Below, one piece after another: positions 38,483 to 47,726 of a stretch of DNA of 64,000 nucleotides. A program made the translations under genes and the position numbers. Below the pieces are notes generated by a model. It made no database searches and was not told the origin of the DNA. It worked only from the letters and a program-made list of their open reading frames with translations. Position 1 is the stretch's first letter. Every line of letters begins with the position of its first letter. The DNA is from CAYZGU01 sp964478165 (GTDB taxonomy: Bacteria; Poribacteria; WGA-4E; JAJDTR01), in NCBI GenBank assembly GCA_964478165.1, contig CAYZGU010000021.1, positions 62,001 to 126,000 of the forward strand, given 5' to 3'.

Positions 38483-38538
38483 GTTAGGAACTCCCACATT
38501 CATTGAGACGTCAGCTATTGAACGTTTGGATTGGTTTT

Positions 38539-38571
38539 AGCACCTGCTAGTCTTTGCGAACTAGTGGTGCT
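38539..38571 (-). repeat. Hairpin between gspM-like gene and gspD
   Basis: AGCACC and CTAGT (38539-38551) pair with ACTAGTGGTGCT (38560-38571) with a one-base bulge. On the minus strand it is followed by A residues, not T, so it is unlikely to be an intrinsic terminator for the operon; it may stabilise message ends. Confidence 0.5.
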
Positions 38572-38579
38572 GTTTTGGC

Positions 38580-40232
38580 TTATAGAATCTTTGCCATCAT
38601 CGATAAATCTACAGCTAATCTCGATTTGCTTTTGCCCAATTTATCGTTGGTAAGCTTGATATTCTTGATGTGAAGCCATTTTGTGAATCCTTCAATCGAC
38701 TGTATGAACCTGACCACCGTGTCAACGTCGCTTTTGAACTTCATCTCAATGATGTATATCTCTGGGTGGTGTGTAGCGTTCACTTTTGCGAACCAACTAT
38801 GAAGCTGCTCCATCTGTTGTTCAATTCCATCAACGTATTCGGTTAGTGCCATTATCTGGCCTTCGTAATTTCGACTGTGTTCGGTTGACTCTCCAGGCGA
38901 GTATAGCTGTCCTTCATCGTACTGATTGTCCAGTTCTTCGAACTTTGCTAATAGAATGCTATTTGTTCGGAATCTGACCTGAACCACAGATGGACGTGAT
39001 TTGAATCCTGTAAACCCACGTCTTGACTCGTTATTTACGCGCACAATTTGATCCGCAATGAAACCTTGCTTAAACTCAGCTGCTCCGTCAATTTCCAACC
39101 AAATGCGTGTACGAATGAATTCGATAAGCTGCATCCGCAATACGGGTGGTATGATTTCTGGTAATTGTGAAAAAGGACGATTTTGCGTCGATGAATCGTG
39201 GTTCAGATGCAATTGAACGTGATACTGTTCCTGACTTGAATTCAAAGCATGTTTCTCATCTGTTTCAGCTTCTCGTTTGGGTGCCTCCTCCTCGGCTCGG
39301 GGCAGCGGTTGAAGTTTCTCTGTGACTGAATCGCCTGAGGTTTCGACCTGTGTCTCGCTATCAGATCGCTTGTTATGGCTGGCAGCAGAGTTTGATTCTG
39401 ACAGATAATCCGTGGGAGGAAGAGAACGCTGGACTTTATTCTTTGCTACCACTCTTGGTGGGTCTGTAGTTCCGATGCCACCATTTTTACTGCCCTCATC
39501 AGTATCCTGAGGAGACCCAGCGGCACCCCACCAGCCATCAAACATTGCTCGTTCGAGTTCTTCTTCCGTTTTAGCTTCTTTCTGTGCTATTTTCTCCAGT
39601 TTCTGTGCTCGAAGCTGATTGAGTTCAGCGTCTAACTGACTTAAGTACAGGTAGAGAAGAACATTCCGTTTCGCTTGAGGGCCGATGCTTTCGACTTTCT
39701 TTCCTGGTGAAGATTTGATATTGAGCTGGTAGTCGGGCTTGAGCCTGGCGTCTCTTGCTAGTTGAGAGATATGTTGGGATACCACCGCTTGAGGTTGTTC
39801 GCCTTCAAAAATTGGTCCTCGAATTTTTCTCAATGCGTCCATATTCTCGAATTCACCATGGTGTGTTTTATAGGCAATTAGTGTTTCAGCTTTACCCTTC
39901 AAGGCAGGGTGTAGCGCTGCTAAATCCGATGTTCCGCGGGCTTGATTGAAGGCTTCGATATTGCGATATCGTGATATCTCTTGAAATAGAGATTCCGAGA
40001 TGGTTTGACCCTGCAACCCAACATGTGCTCGAAGTTGTTCCTCAACTTGTTCGGTGAATTCCGCAAGTTGAAGGATATTCCGCGTAGCCTGAAGCTGCGC
40101 TCGTGTTTTTGAGATTTCCCTACCTGAAAACCGTTCAAAAACTGGAGGTACGAATCGCGAGGCAACAATGACAAGCACTAACGCACTAACAATGGCTAAT
40201 AGTGAAGTCTCGCGTTTTGTGAGTTTTCTCAT
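38580..40232 (-). CDS. GspM-position inner-membrane protein of the type II system
   Basis: The 550-residue protein has one N-terminal membrane span (LLAIVSALVLVIVASRFV), a long helical region (residues about 40-240), a low-complexity polar linker rich in Glu, Ser, Asp and Lys (about 250-345), and a C-terminal domain of about 180 residues that resembles a PilO/GspM ferredoxin-like fold with a coiled coil (MALTEYVDGIEQQMEQL). Ordinary GspM is about 160 residues. Identification rests on position between gspL-like and gspD genes and on the single span. GGAGAGAG precedes the ATG. The linker could be a spacer across the periplasm. Confidence 0.65.
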   Translation of the reverse strand: MRKLTKRETSLLAIVSALVLVIVASRFVPPVFERFSGREISKTRAQLQATRNILQLAEFTEQVEEQLRAHVGLQGQTISESLFQEISRYRNIEAFNQARGTSDLAALHPALKGKAETLIAYKTHHGEFENMDALRKIRGPIFEGEQPQAVVSQHISQLARDARLKPDYQLNIKSSPGKKVESIGPQAKRNVLLYLYLSQLDAELNQLRAQKLEKIAQKEAKTEEELERAMFDGWWGAAGSPQDTDEGSKNGGIGTTDPPRVVAKNKVQRSLPPTDYLSESNSAASHNKRSDSETQVETSGDSVTEKLQPLPRAEEEAPKREAETDEKHALNSSQEQYHVQLHLNHDSSTQNRPFSQLPEIIPPVLRMQLIEFIRTRIWLEIDGAAEFKQGFIADQIVRVNNESRRGFTGFKSRPSVVQVRFRTNSILLAKFEELDNQYDEGQLYSPGESTEHSRNYEGQIMALTEYVDGIEQQMEQLHSWFAKVNATHHPEIYIIEMKFKSDVDTVVRFIQSIEGFTKWLHIKNIKLTNDKLGKSKSRLAVDLSMMAKIL

Positions 40233-40354
40233 GGTACTCTCTCCACTCCCTATTCTTCCAAGGAACCGTGAATAGCGTTATCTGTTGTTCTCCAAAGCGA
40301 AATCATGGCAATCTTTGGTTGACTGTTGCCCGAGTGTCCGACACCGATGGACTT

Positions 40355-42055
40355 TCATTTGTCTGTCGACTTTTCATCAGTTGGTAAATCTGATGCATTG
40401 TCCCGTTTCTCGCTTTGCTCCGTCTCAGCGCGATAACGGCCCTTCGCTAAGATCTGGATTGCGTCTGATGACAGATTGCATGCAATCTGTGTTTGGAACA
40501 CTGGGTTTTCGCCTCGCTGCACGCTGATAACATCGCCAGATTTAATATTAGAAAATAGTCCTGATTGACCCATTACTCGAATTGTTTCGCTTACGGCTTC
40601 GTGCGACAGGGCTTCGATGTTGAAGTTGATTTTTGCGTTCTTCGGTTCGTCCAGACGAGTCATGTTGAAGCTGGTCCAAGCAACTTTTGTGCGATCTGAG
40701 AATCGAACGCTTAATTCACGCAAAATGTCAAGTATCGAGATGCGTGGTGTCAACAGATTTGCACGGGCCAAGTTTTCCGCGAGTGCCTTTTGCGCGTTAG
40801 ATTCGGATCTCTGTAAAATCCGAATCTCATCGTCTATGGCAGTAATCTTTGCCTGATGCAATTTGCCCCATGTGATGGCAACGAGCACAAGGGAGAGGAT
40901 TAAAACTATCGTCGCAGACAAGCCATAGACAAGTCGTTGTCGTTGTGCGGTCTTAATTTTCTTTGCCTTTTCTTCTTTTGGCAGCAGATTGATTGTGGTT
41001 CGGCGTGTAAACGCGTTTACTCCCATCCCAAGGGCCACGGCCAGCGGGGTGGCGAATTTCCGGGAGGACTCCACTTCGGAATCGGTCTCCCCACCGCTGT
41101 TCCTGAAAGTGTCAAGAGGGTTCCAGAGCTTCGTAGGAATCTTAAGGCTATCTGTGAGATAGTCTGTCAATCCCGGAATTTGGGAGCCACCGCCACAGAG
41201 CCATAGTTCATCTGGGCGCATTGGTGAACCTGACTTTGATTCTCGAACTGCTGCGCCGAGTGATTCCTGAATTTGCCGAAAAAGTTGTTCGGCCCATTCA
41301 TGCGTCGGAACCGTATCAGGTGTTTCGCTTGCTAGTGTGGCTCTACTGATTTTCCGACGCTCGGCACGATCGAAATGTCCATCGACTTCATCCTGGTAGC
41401 GAAGGGTTAATGAGTTTCCGCCAATCGCGAAGGCACGTGAAAATATAAGGTGCTGTCCTTGCATCAAACAGAGATCTGTATGCCCCGCACCGACATCCGC
41501 AATCATCGTCATCTGTTCGGATCTGTCGGATTTGAATTGGAGTTGTGCAAGTGCGAAAGTTGCCATTGCAGATGGGATTATTGCTATCGGAACAAGACCA
41601 ATTGGTTGTAGATAACTGAGCTGTTTTTCCACGCTTTCGCGTTTTGCTGCCACGAGCTCGGCCGAAGTACTACTACCATTTCGAAGAACGTTGTGGTAGT
41701 CAAAAGTTGCGTCTTCAATACTGAATGGAATCTCATTTTCGGCTTGTATAGAAACTAGACCGGCAAGTTGTTCTTCTGTTGCGCTCGCTGGGAAGTCGGC
41801 CAGTTTCCGCGTTGTAACAGACAGTCGTGGAATCGACAGAATGATGGGAGGTTTGCGGCCTTGAATCTCATTGTCGTACAGTTGTTCTAGCGTTTGCGAG
41901 ATTAACGCTCCATCCGCTTCTTCTGTAGCACTCTTGCGTGGGAAGTGGGCGATGCTTGCATTCATCAGGCGTAGGCCCGATGGCGTCTGAGCCAACTGAA
42001 CGAGCTTAACTGTGTTTGTGCCGATATCAATGGTGACAATCTGATTTTTTGCCAT
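40355..42055 (-). CDS. GspL-like protein: PilM-type ATPase fold joined to a PilN-type tail
   Basis: The 566-residue protein starts as a PilM/FtsA-like actin-fold protein: VTIDIGTNTVKLVQL, MIADVGAGHTDLCLM and LWLCGGGSQIPGLTDYL are the phosphate and adenosine motifs. After about residue 360 it has the PilN entry motif INLLPKEEKAKK, one membrane span (LSATIVLILSLVLVAITWG) and a periplasmic domain starting with a coiled coil. In type II systems GspL has this order (cytoplasmic actin-fold, span, periplasmic part), so this is the GspL equivalent that would anchor GspE. The actin-fold motifs are better kept than in many GspL proteins. Confidence 0.8.
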   Translation of the reverse strand: MAKNQIVTIDIGTNTVKLVQLAQTPSGLRLMNASIAHFPRKSATEEADGALISQTLEQLYDNEIQGRKPPIILSIPRLSVTTRKLADFPASATEEQLAGLVSIQAENEIPFSIEDATFDYHNVLRNGSSTSAELVAAKRESVEKQLSYLQPIGLVPIAIIPSAMATFALAQLQFKSDRSEQMTMIADVGAGHTDLCLMQGQHLIFSRAFAIGGNSLTLRYQDEVDGHFDRAERRKISRATLASETPDTVPTHEWAEQLFRQIQESLGAAVRESKSGSPMRPDELWLCGGGSQIPGLTDYLTDSLKIPTKLWNPLDTFRNSGGETDSEVESSRKFATPLAVALGMGVNAFTRRTTINLLPKEEKAKKIKTAQRQRLVYGLSATIVLILSLVLVAITWGKLHQAKITAIDDEIRILQRSESNAQKALAENLARANLLTPRISILDILRELSVRFSDRTKVAWTSFNMTRLDEPKNAKINFNIEALSHEAVSETIRVMGQSGLFSNIKSGDVISVQRGENPVFQTQIACNLSSDAIQILAKGRYRAETEQSEKRDNASDLPTDEKSTDK

Positions 42056-42066
42056 CGCGATCTACT

Positions 42067-43665
42067 TCAGTTCTGTTTCCAATATGTAACTACAACCTGC
42101 TGACCAGTGCGATCTACCGCTCCCACACACGATGAAATCGTTTTGCCTCGTGTGTCGGTACCGGTAGCTTCAATAAGATAGCCGTGCGAGCGGTAGGTAA
42201 CCAGAGGCACGATCTCTCGAAACGTACCAACGTCAATTCCCGCTAGATCCAGGAGTTGACCAACGTCTGTAAAGGGATTACCGTGAACGTTGTTTTGAGA
42301 CTTCCCCTGAACTGTCTGGGTTTCTTCGAATCCGGATGATTCGCGGTAATCGATGATTTCTTGTGCCTTGGACGCGTCCATCCGTGGCAGGAGTTGGAGG
42401 ATTTCTGGAGGAGCTGTGTTCAAATTGATTAGCCCATTCAATATCGCGTCACCTGTTATTGAGATTTTGTCCACGATGCTTTTGAATTCATCGATTGTTA
42501 CTATCTTTACATCTTTAAGCCTATCCGTGTTCGGGAAGTTTCCCTCTGTATTCCGATGATCGATGGTTCGCTGGGCAATGCCTTGGTCGATTCCATCGAG
42601 TGTTTGCAAGCGGTTCGCATCAGCAGTGTTGATATTAACGATCGCCTCGTTCTCCTTGTCGTTCGCAGTACTGATTTGATTCCGAATCTGGTTGAAAGTG
42701 TCATCCGATATAGCCCTAAGAATGAGCAAGTCACCGATGGTCTCAATTGAATCTTGTTGTTGAATCAAGGACTCTGCCTCGCCTTGACTGAATACGGGCT
42801 GATTATTTTTGTCTCGAATTTGAACTAATTGCTGTGTGGTGGCCGCTTTGATGTTGACGCGTTTCTGTCCATTTAGGTCCGTGTTTGTGTCGATAGAATA
42901 GACTGTTGCAAACTTGATTAGACCAAGTGCACTTGGAAACTCCATCCTGTTATCCCCGAATTCCTCAGTGTTCTGCGCTTGTGAGCCATAAAGCAAGATT
43001 TGTGTCATACCTTCAACTTTAGCAAGATCTCGGACCGTTCGAAATGGACGTGCGGCCTTAATTGCCTGAACCAGTGCCCCGTCTGACATTTCCACGTCTT
43101 CATACCCGATGAGAGCCAAAAGGTTGCTAAGCATGTTCCCATCAGCGGTATTGACATTGACCTTCGAACTTTGGTCGGTGATATCTGCCTGATATGGGAG
43201 AAAATGCCCGGTTCTGATACCGTCTGCAATCTGTCCAGTAATGGTAGTCGCCCAATCTTCACCGAGCGCGTCAAATGGGGTGTCATCGCTGCGCAGAATC
43301 GCAATCGCATGTTGAAATGCCGCTTTCGCGGCGTAGTGAAACTTTGTTCGGTCAACAAAGTTCGCCTGTGCGCGTTGTTCAAGGTGGATTGAGTGGAGAA
43401 ATTCTGTCGCTAGCAGTGACAGGATTGTAATAACCCACAGTGTTGACACAAGGGAGAGGCCCTGTTCGTTTAAGGGTTGATAGCTGCCGTGCGTTGTGCA
43501 GCAATTAGGACGCGAAGTGCCTATGAAGCCTGCGTGGTTGCGAAACAAGGAATACAGGCGATGAAACGTGATGCGTGATGCTTGGCATGTGTAATGACGG
43601 TTAGCGTTTATCATCTTTCTAGATCGAGCATTCTGTTCTGGCCGCTTTTTACCCTTGCGGTCCAC
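42067..43665 (-). CDS. gspK: Type II secretion minor pseudopilin GspK with extra HhH motifs
   Basis: GspK caps the pseudopilus. The prepilin segment EQGLSLVSTLWVITILSLL lacks the usual Glu at +5, as expected of GspK. About 70 residues precede it, an unusually long leader; no closer in-frame start exists except ATG 43614. The globular part holds four short stretches of the ComEA/helix-hairpin-helix type: VNVNTADGNML, VNIKAATTQQL, VNINTADANRLQTL and INLNTAPPEILQLL. The standard GspK has fewer. At 532 residues it is longer than the typical 300-350. It overlaps gspJ by 17 bases. Confidence 0.85.
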   Translation of the reverse strand: MDRKGKKRPEQNARSRKMINANRHYTCQASRITFHRLYSLFRNHAGFIGTSRPNCCTTHGSYQPLNEQGLSLVSTLWVITILSLLATEFLHSIHLEQRAQANFVDRTKFHYAAKAAFQHAIAILRSDDTPFDALGEDWATTITGQIADGIRTGHFLPYQADITDQSSKVNVNTADGNMLSNLLALIGYEDVEMSDGALVQAIKAARPFRTVRDLAKVEGMTQILLYGSQAQNTEEFGDNRMEFPSALGLIKFATVYSIDTNTDLNGQKRVNIKAATTQQLVQIRDKNNQPVFSQGEAESLIQQQDSIETIGDLLILRAISDDTFNQIRNQISTANDKENEAIVNINTADANRLQTLDGIDQGIAQRTIDHRNTEGNFPNTDRLKDVKIVTIDEFKSIVDKISITGDAILNGLINLNTAPPEILQLLPRMDASKAQEIIDYRESSGFEETQTVQGKSQNNVHGNPFTDVGQLLDLAGIDVGTFREIVPLVTYRSHGYLIEATGTDTRGKTISSCVGAVDRTGQQVVVTYWKQN

Positions 43666-44548
43666 TTGTGCTTTGCTCAGAGAAGTTCTTACTTGCAGAG
43701 AGATAGACCATTGTTGATTGGGTCATCGTGCCTGTTTCTGAATTAGGGTGTTTCTGACTTCTAGTTTCGGCCGATACGGTGATCGTGATTTGGATCGACT
43801 TGGGAATCGTCTCACTATCATCCCACGATTCATACCACTCTTCGCCATCTGAATATCTGAGCTCGAAGGAGGTTACTCCATCTATAATTTGGGCCACATT
43901 TACGAAGATTGGATTGCCATCGTTGTCTTGTGTAGGAAGTGTGTTCGTGTCGAATAGCGGAACGATGACCGTTTCTGGATCTATCGAGGTTGTGTTAATT
44001 CGCGAGAGAACGAAATGCTCCTGGTTGCTTTCGATCCCAGTTGGAATCTTGCTTCGCATCGTCTTGTTGTTGCTTTGCTTCTTCAGATTCGGACCCACGT
44101 AATACGCAACTCGTTGAACGTCACTCACTAGGGGTGCTTGCTCAACAATCGTGGTTTCTCGTGCTTGGTTAAGCTGCGCGAGGAATGGATCGGGATCGGT
44201 ATTAATCAGGGTTACGAAACTGATGACATCACGCGCACCCATTTCAGTCGGATTATCTTGTGATATCAGAGAGAGTAATTCATCTTCCTGAATTGCATAC
44301 ATATTGCTGAGATCGTTACTGATGAAAGCCAAACCAACTCGACACTTTTGTGCCATCAAAAGCCGCGATTCAGCTTCGAAATAAACGTCAATCGATGATT
44401 TGAAAGCAGCATATGTTGCACCGCCAAGAACAATGAGCACACCTACGGAAACGAGTAATTCAACCAGTGTGAAACCGGCTTCAGCTCTGCCATTCCTCAC
44501 GATGGAATCTGGGTACTCCATTTTCTTCTTTTTCTGCCACATTTCCAT
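43649..44548 (-). CDS. gspJ: Type II secretion minor pseudopilin GspJ
   Basis: The 299-residue protein carries a prepilin signal, AEAGFTLVELLVSVGVLIVL, with cleavage expected after Gly and Glu at +5. The globular part includes VQRVAYYVG and ITITVSAETRS, as in GspJ/PulJ. The identity is set by order: gspI lies upstream and gspK overlaps downstream. The leader has a run of lysines (MWQKKKKMEY), a normal positive charge for a prepilin. At about 300 residues it is longer than typical GspJ (about 200). Confidence 0.85.
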   Translation of the reverse strand: MEMWQKKKKMEYPDSIVRNGRAEAGFTLVELLVSVGVLIVLGGATYAAFKSSIDVYFEAESRLLMAQKCRVGLAFISNDLSNMYAIQEDELLSLISQDNPTEMGARDVISFVTLINTDPDPFLAQLNQARETTIVEQAPLVSDVQRVAYYVGPNLKKQSNNKTMRSKIPTGIESNQEHFVLSRINTTSIDPETVIVPLFDTNTLPTQDNDGNPIFVNVAQIIDGVTSFELRYSDGEEWYESWDDSETIPKSIQITITVSAETRSQKHPNSETGTMTQSTMVYLSASKNFSEQSTSGPQG

Positions 44549-44566
44549 TTCTTTCTTGTTGTTTGA

Positions 44567-45046
44567 TTATCCGGATGAATTCTGCGGGCTCCCAGGTTCT
44601 TCCTGCTCTGTTTGTTGGTCTACCATATAGGTGTGCATAGATATTGACTTTTCTCTACCCTGTTCCTGCCATGTGACGGTAACGTTAACGAGACGCAGTC
44701 CCCGGATTTGTTCTGACTCCATGTCTTGAATATTAGAGTGCCACCTGTATCGTGAATTGGTGCCGAATTCACCTTCATCATCCCCGGGTTCCGGGTAACC
44801 GTTGAGTTCAATCTCCGCCATGCGAAACTTAAGCAGGTGGAGTGCAGTCGTCTGATTTTCAGACACTGCTTGTCGCCGAGCCGCATACTTAAAGGAATAG
44901 ATCAACGACGGCAGTGCAAACGATAGCACGGTCAGTGTCACAAGAATTTCGACCAGCGTAAAGCCGGCCATGTTTGCCCATCGACACTGTGCTGTTTGAT
45001 GGCGACTTTTTGGTGCTAGTGATTGGTTGGGTCCGCGGCAGCGCAT
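44567..45046 (-). CDS. gspI: Type II secretion minor pseudopilin GspI
   Basis: The 159-residue protein has the prepilin segment MAGFTLVEILVTLTVLSFAL and, after the span, KYAARRQAVSENQTTALHLL and FRMAEIELNG, matching the GspI pattern of a short pseudopilin whose helix is followed by A-x-x-x-A-E. The leader from ATG 45046 is 26 residues; a start at the internal Met just before Gly would leave almost no leader. The gene lies 11 bases after gspH and 18 bases before gspJ. Confidence 0.82.
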   Translation of the reverse strand: MRCRGPNQSLAPKSRHQTAQCRWANMAGFTLVEILVTLTVLSFALPSLIYSFKYAARRQAVSENQTTALHLLKFRMAEIELNGYPEPGDDEGEFGTNSRYRWHSNIQDMESEQIRGLRLVNVTVTWQEQGREKSISMHTYMVDQQTEQEEPGSPQNSSG

Positions 45047-45057
45047 ATCCAGATGGC

Positions 45058-45744
45058 TCAGTTCAGATTGGTTTGCATTGTAATGGACAAGCCCAGTGCC
45101 TGTCTCTCTTCGGGACTAATATCTTGAATTCGAACGTGACCTGTGCTAGCTTCAACGTCAATTGAAACAGCGCTTCCCTTCACGTTCTGAATATATAGCG
45201 TTGTGTCTTCCGAGGTAGCGCTTCGGGAGAAATAGACGTAATTAGTTCCAGAGTCTGTTTGACGGATCTGCGAGTTTCGGCTCGTAACCATGTGCGAAAA
45301 GCTGATATTGTGCTTCAGTGTATTGGGTACGCCAAGAATCATGCTCGTGCGAGAGGCCTCCGTGTGGACCATTTCTGATGCTAGTGTTGAAAATGCTGTC
45401 TGATCGTGCAGCTGGGCGAATCCGTTTGCGGATTGTGAATTTGAGGATGTAAGGAGATTGTTTGCCGTAAAAGTTTCGCTCGAAGCCAACCAGTAACGGT
45501 TTCTATCGAGGTCGAACACAACCAGATAAGGAGTGCCCTCGGTGACTGCCATGTCTCTTGCAAAGTGCAACATGTCGCGGATTGAGCGGGCAGAAGACTT
45601 CAAGCGCGTTGAGATCGTCAATTCTTGTAGAGAAGGCATGGCAATCGCGGACAGAATACCAATTAACAACAGTACCAGCATGATTTCAATAAGTGTGAAT
45701 CCCGTTTCTGATGCAGAGTGTTTGACGCGTGTATTAAGGGACAT
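45058..45744 (-). CDS. gspH: Type II secretion pseudopilin GspH
   Basis: The 228-residue protein has SASETGFTLIEIMLVLLLIG, a prepilin site with Glu at +5, then AMPSLQELTISTRLKSSARS and MLHFARDMAVTEGTPYLVVFD, the usual GspH layout (a helix followed by a strand pair). It sits between gspG and gspI, the standard order. About 60 residues longer than a typical GspH, with an extra segment rich in Ser, Thr and Asn in the middle. Confidence 0.85.
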   Translation of the reverse strand: MSLNTRVKHSASETGFTLIEIMLVLLLIGILSAIAMPSLQELTISTRLKSSARSIRDMLHFARDMAVTEGTPYLVVFDLDRNRYWLASSETFTANNLLTSSNSQSANGFAQLHDQTAFSTLASEMVHTEASRTSMILGVPNTLKHNISFSHMVTSRNSQIRQTDSGTNYVYFSRSATSEDTTLYIQNVKGSAVSIDVEASTGHVRIQDISPEERQALGLSITMQTNLN

Positions 45745-45781
45745 GAGCCTTTGTCGAAAGAATCAAGATGTTCAAAAAAAC

Positions 45782-46231
45782 CTACTCGGTTTCTTCAATC
45801 CAGCTTGTAATATCGGAATTAAAGGGTGAATCGCCACCTGCTTTCTTGTCTTTCCCCATGGAAAATAGATCGAAGTCGTACCCTTGGTGATTACTAGGGT
45901 ACATATAGACGTAGGCCTCTCCCCATGGGTCTCGGAAGTTCGGTTTCGTAATATAGGGACCGTCCCAGTTTTCTGGCGGTGGATTGGGAGCGGTCCAGAG
46001 TGCTTCGAGCCCTTGTTCTGTTGTGGGGTAATCACCTACGGAAATGGAGTATCCTTGCAGCGCGGTTTCCAATGCTGCAATTTCCTGCTTTGCTTTGGAA
46101 ACTCTCGCTTTATCGGGTGCAGTTAGGATTCTTGGAGCGATAAAACTACCTAACAAGCCTAGGATAATGATGACAATCGTAATTTCAATGAGCGTCATTC
46201 CTGATTCATCTTCTGTCAGGCACCTGAACAT
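45782..46231 (-). CDS. gspG: Type II secretion major pseudopilin GspG
   Basis: GspG builds the pseudopilus shaft. The 149 residues show DESGMTLIEITIVIIILGLL (cleavage after Gly, Glu at +5), AKQEIAALETALQGYSISVG, the hallmark DYPTTEQGLEALWTAP, and the calcium-loop region FRDPWGEAYVYMYP to DLFSMGKDKKAGG. Length and motifs are standard. It follows gspF by about 80 bases. Confidence 0.95.
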   Translation of the reverse strand: MFRCLTEDESGMTLIEITIVIIILGLLGSFIAPRILTAPDKARVSKAKQEIAALETALQGYSISVGDYPTTEQGLEALWTAPNPPPENWDGPYITKPNFRDPWGEAYVYMYPSNHQGYDFDLFSMGKDKKAGGDSPFNSDITSWIEETE

Positions 46232-46308
46232 TTCTAATCTCCTAATTAAACATGAAGAAAGCGGGACATGGGTAAATCCGTAGACTTTACGTCCAATGGT
46301 CCCTACGG

Positions 46309-47529
46309 TTACTGTATTAGTGAGCTGGCATCATAAATCGGGAGTATCATCGCTACGGCGATAAAGCCAATTATTGCTCCCATGAACAAGATAACCAACG
46401 GGCCGATTGAACCGGTCAAGCGCTGGAGCGTCTGCTTTACTTCCAAATCGTAATAGTCGGCCAGTTTGGCCAACATCTGCTCCGTATTGCCAGACTCATC
46501 TCCTATGCCGACCATATGCACAACGAGTGGCGGAAAAACTGCGCTTTCCTGTAATTCTCGGGCCAGTGTTGAGCCGCGCTCAATCTCCTTTTCTGCGGTC
46601 GAAACCGCGTTGCTGTAGACTAGATTTCCGATTGTATCCTTGACAACTCGGAGGGCTGGGAGCAGCAGAACGCCATTCTCGAGTAGGGTTGACATCGTAC
46701 GCGTAAAACGAACGAGCGCAACATTGCTAAAGACTCCTCTGAGGAGTGGGAGTTTCAATTTCAGGAGATCAAGTGCCAGTTTTCCGCTGGAAGTGGAGGC
46801 ATACCGGAGGATTGCTAGAAGGATTCCACCAATCCCAATTGTGAGGGCCCACCAATAATTCTTGAGAAAATCTGCGATGTTCATCAGAAGTCGTGTTGGG
46901 CCAGGAAGATCAATCCCCATGTCGGCGAACATCACCGTGAATTTGGGGATAACAACGGCCATCAGAAAGATCACTGCGGCTATGCTCAGACTGAGCAAAA
47001 TTCCAGGATAAAAGAGCGCTGAGAGCACCTCGTTTTTCAGTAGACGTTGTCGCTCAGAGAATTCTGAAAGGCGTTCTAGCACGACTCCAAGTACTGCGGC
47101 GGCCTCACCAGCTCTTACCATGTTGACATAAAGATCGGGAAAGACTTTTGGATGTTGGCCGAGAGCATCATGGAATGTCGACCCGTGCTCGATGTCATAT
47201 TTAATCTGTTCTACAACCTGCCTAAACTGTGGGTTCTCAATCTGTTCCAGTACAACACTCAAAGCACGGGGCAGCCTCACATGGGCATTGATAAGCGTCG
47301 CCATTTGGTAGGTAAAAAACTCCACGTCTTTTGGCTTAATGCGAGGGGCGATTAGGGCAGTTTGAGATCTCTTCAGTGGCCCCTCATTAGCATCAGATTG
47401 AATAATGCTTGTAGGCCAATACCCCATAGTCTTCAGATCGGTTATCAGTTCCGATTTAGAGGCCGCATGCTGCGCGTTTCTCACTGTTTCCCCAGTGCTT
47501 GTGAGTGCTTCATATCGAAATCTCGGCAT
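46309..47529 (-). CDS. gspF: Type II secretion inner-membrane platform protein GspF
   Basis: GspF is the polytopic platform protein that couples GspE to the pseudopilus. The 406-residue protein has two T2SSF domains with similar helices: FFTYQMATLINAHVRLPRAL and LVRFTRTMSTLLENGVLLLP. Each is followed by a membrane span, and a third span (FMGAIIGFIAVAMILPIYD) ends the protein. The N-terminal part MPRFRYEALTSTGE is family-typical. AGGA lies 8 bases before ATG 47529; ATG 47538 is the alternative. A 17-bp hairpin separates it from gspE. Confidence 0.93.
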   Translation of the reverse strand: MPRFRYEALTSTGETVRNAQHAASKSELITDLKTMGYWPTSIIQSDANEGPLKRSQTALIAPRIKPKDVEFFTYQMATLINAHVRLPRALSVVLEQIENPQFRQVVEQIKYDIEHGSTFHDALGQHPKVFPDLYVNMVRAGEAAAVLGVVLERLSEFSERQRLLKNEVLSALFYPGILLSLSIAAVIFLMAVVIPKFTVMFADMGIDLPGPTRLLMNIADFLKNYWWALTIGIGGILLAILRYASTSSGKLALDLLKLKLPLLRGVFSNVALVRFTRTMSTLLENGVLLLPALRVVKDTIGNLVYSNAVSTAEKEIERGSTLARELQESAVFPPLVVHMVGIGDESGNTEQMLAKLADYYDLEVKQTLQRLTGSIGPLVILFMGAIIGFIAVAMILPIYDASSLIQ

Positions 47530-47587
47530 TTGGGACATTCCTGTTAGCGATTGTTGACTAGCTCGACTGGAGTCAAGCGGATTATCC

Positions 47588-47635
47588 GCAGTGTCTGATC
47601 AGGCAGCTGGGAGAAGACGCCTGATCAGACACTGC
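47588..47635. terminator. 17-bp perfect hairpin between gspE and gspF
   Basis: GCAGTGTCTGATCAGGC (47588-47604) pairs exactly with 47619-47635 across a 14-base loop. No T-run follows on either strand. Lying 90 bases after gspE, it could trim or stabilise message and set a lower level for gspF onward, or end a separate gspE transcript. Confidence 0.6.
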
Positions 47636-47726
47636 TTAACCTGAGAACAATTGTTTCTTCATGTTTCCCTGCGTCTTTGGTATATTCTAATCTAACAAGT
47701 AATGTGCGGTTAAAAGAATTTTGGAA

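Noticed and set aside
47588..47635. Integron attC site or phage attachment site
   Set aside because: The stem is perfect, lacks the attC core sites and extrahelical bases, and no integrase gene is present.
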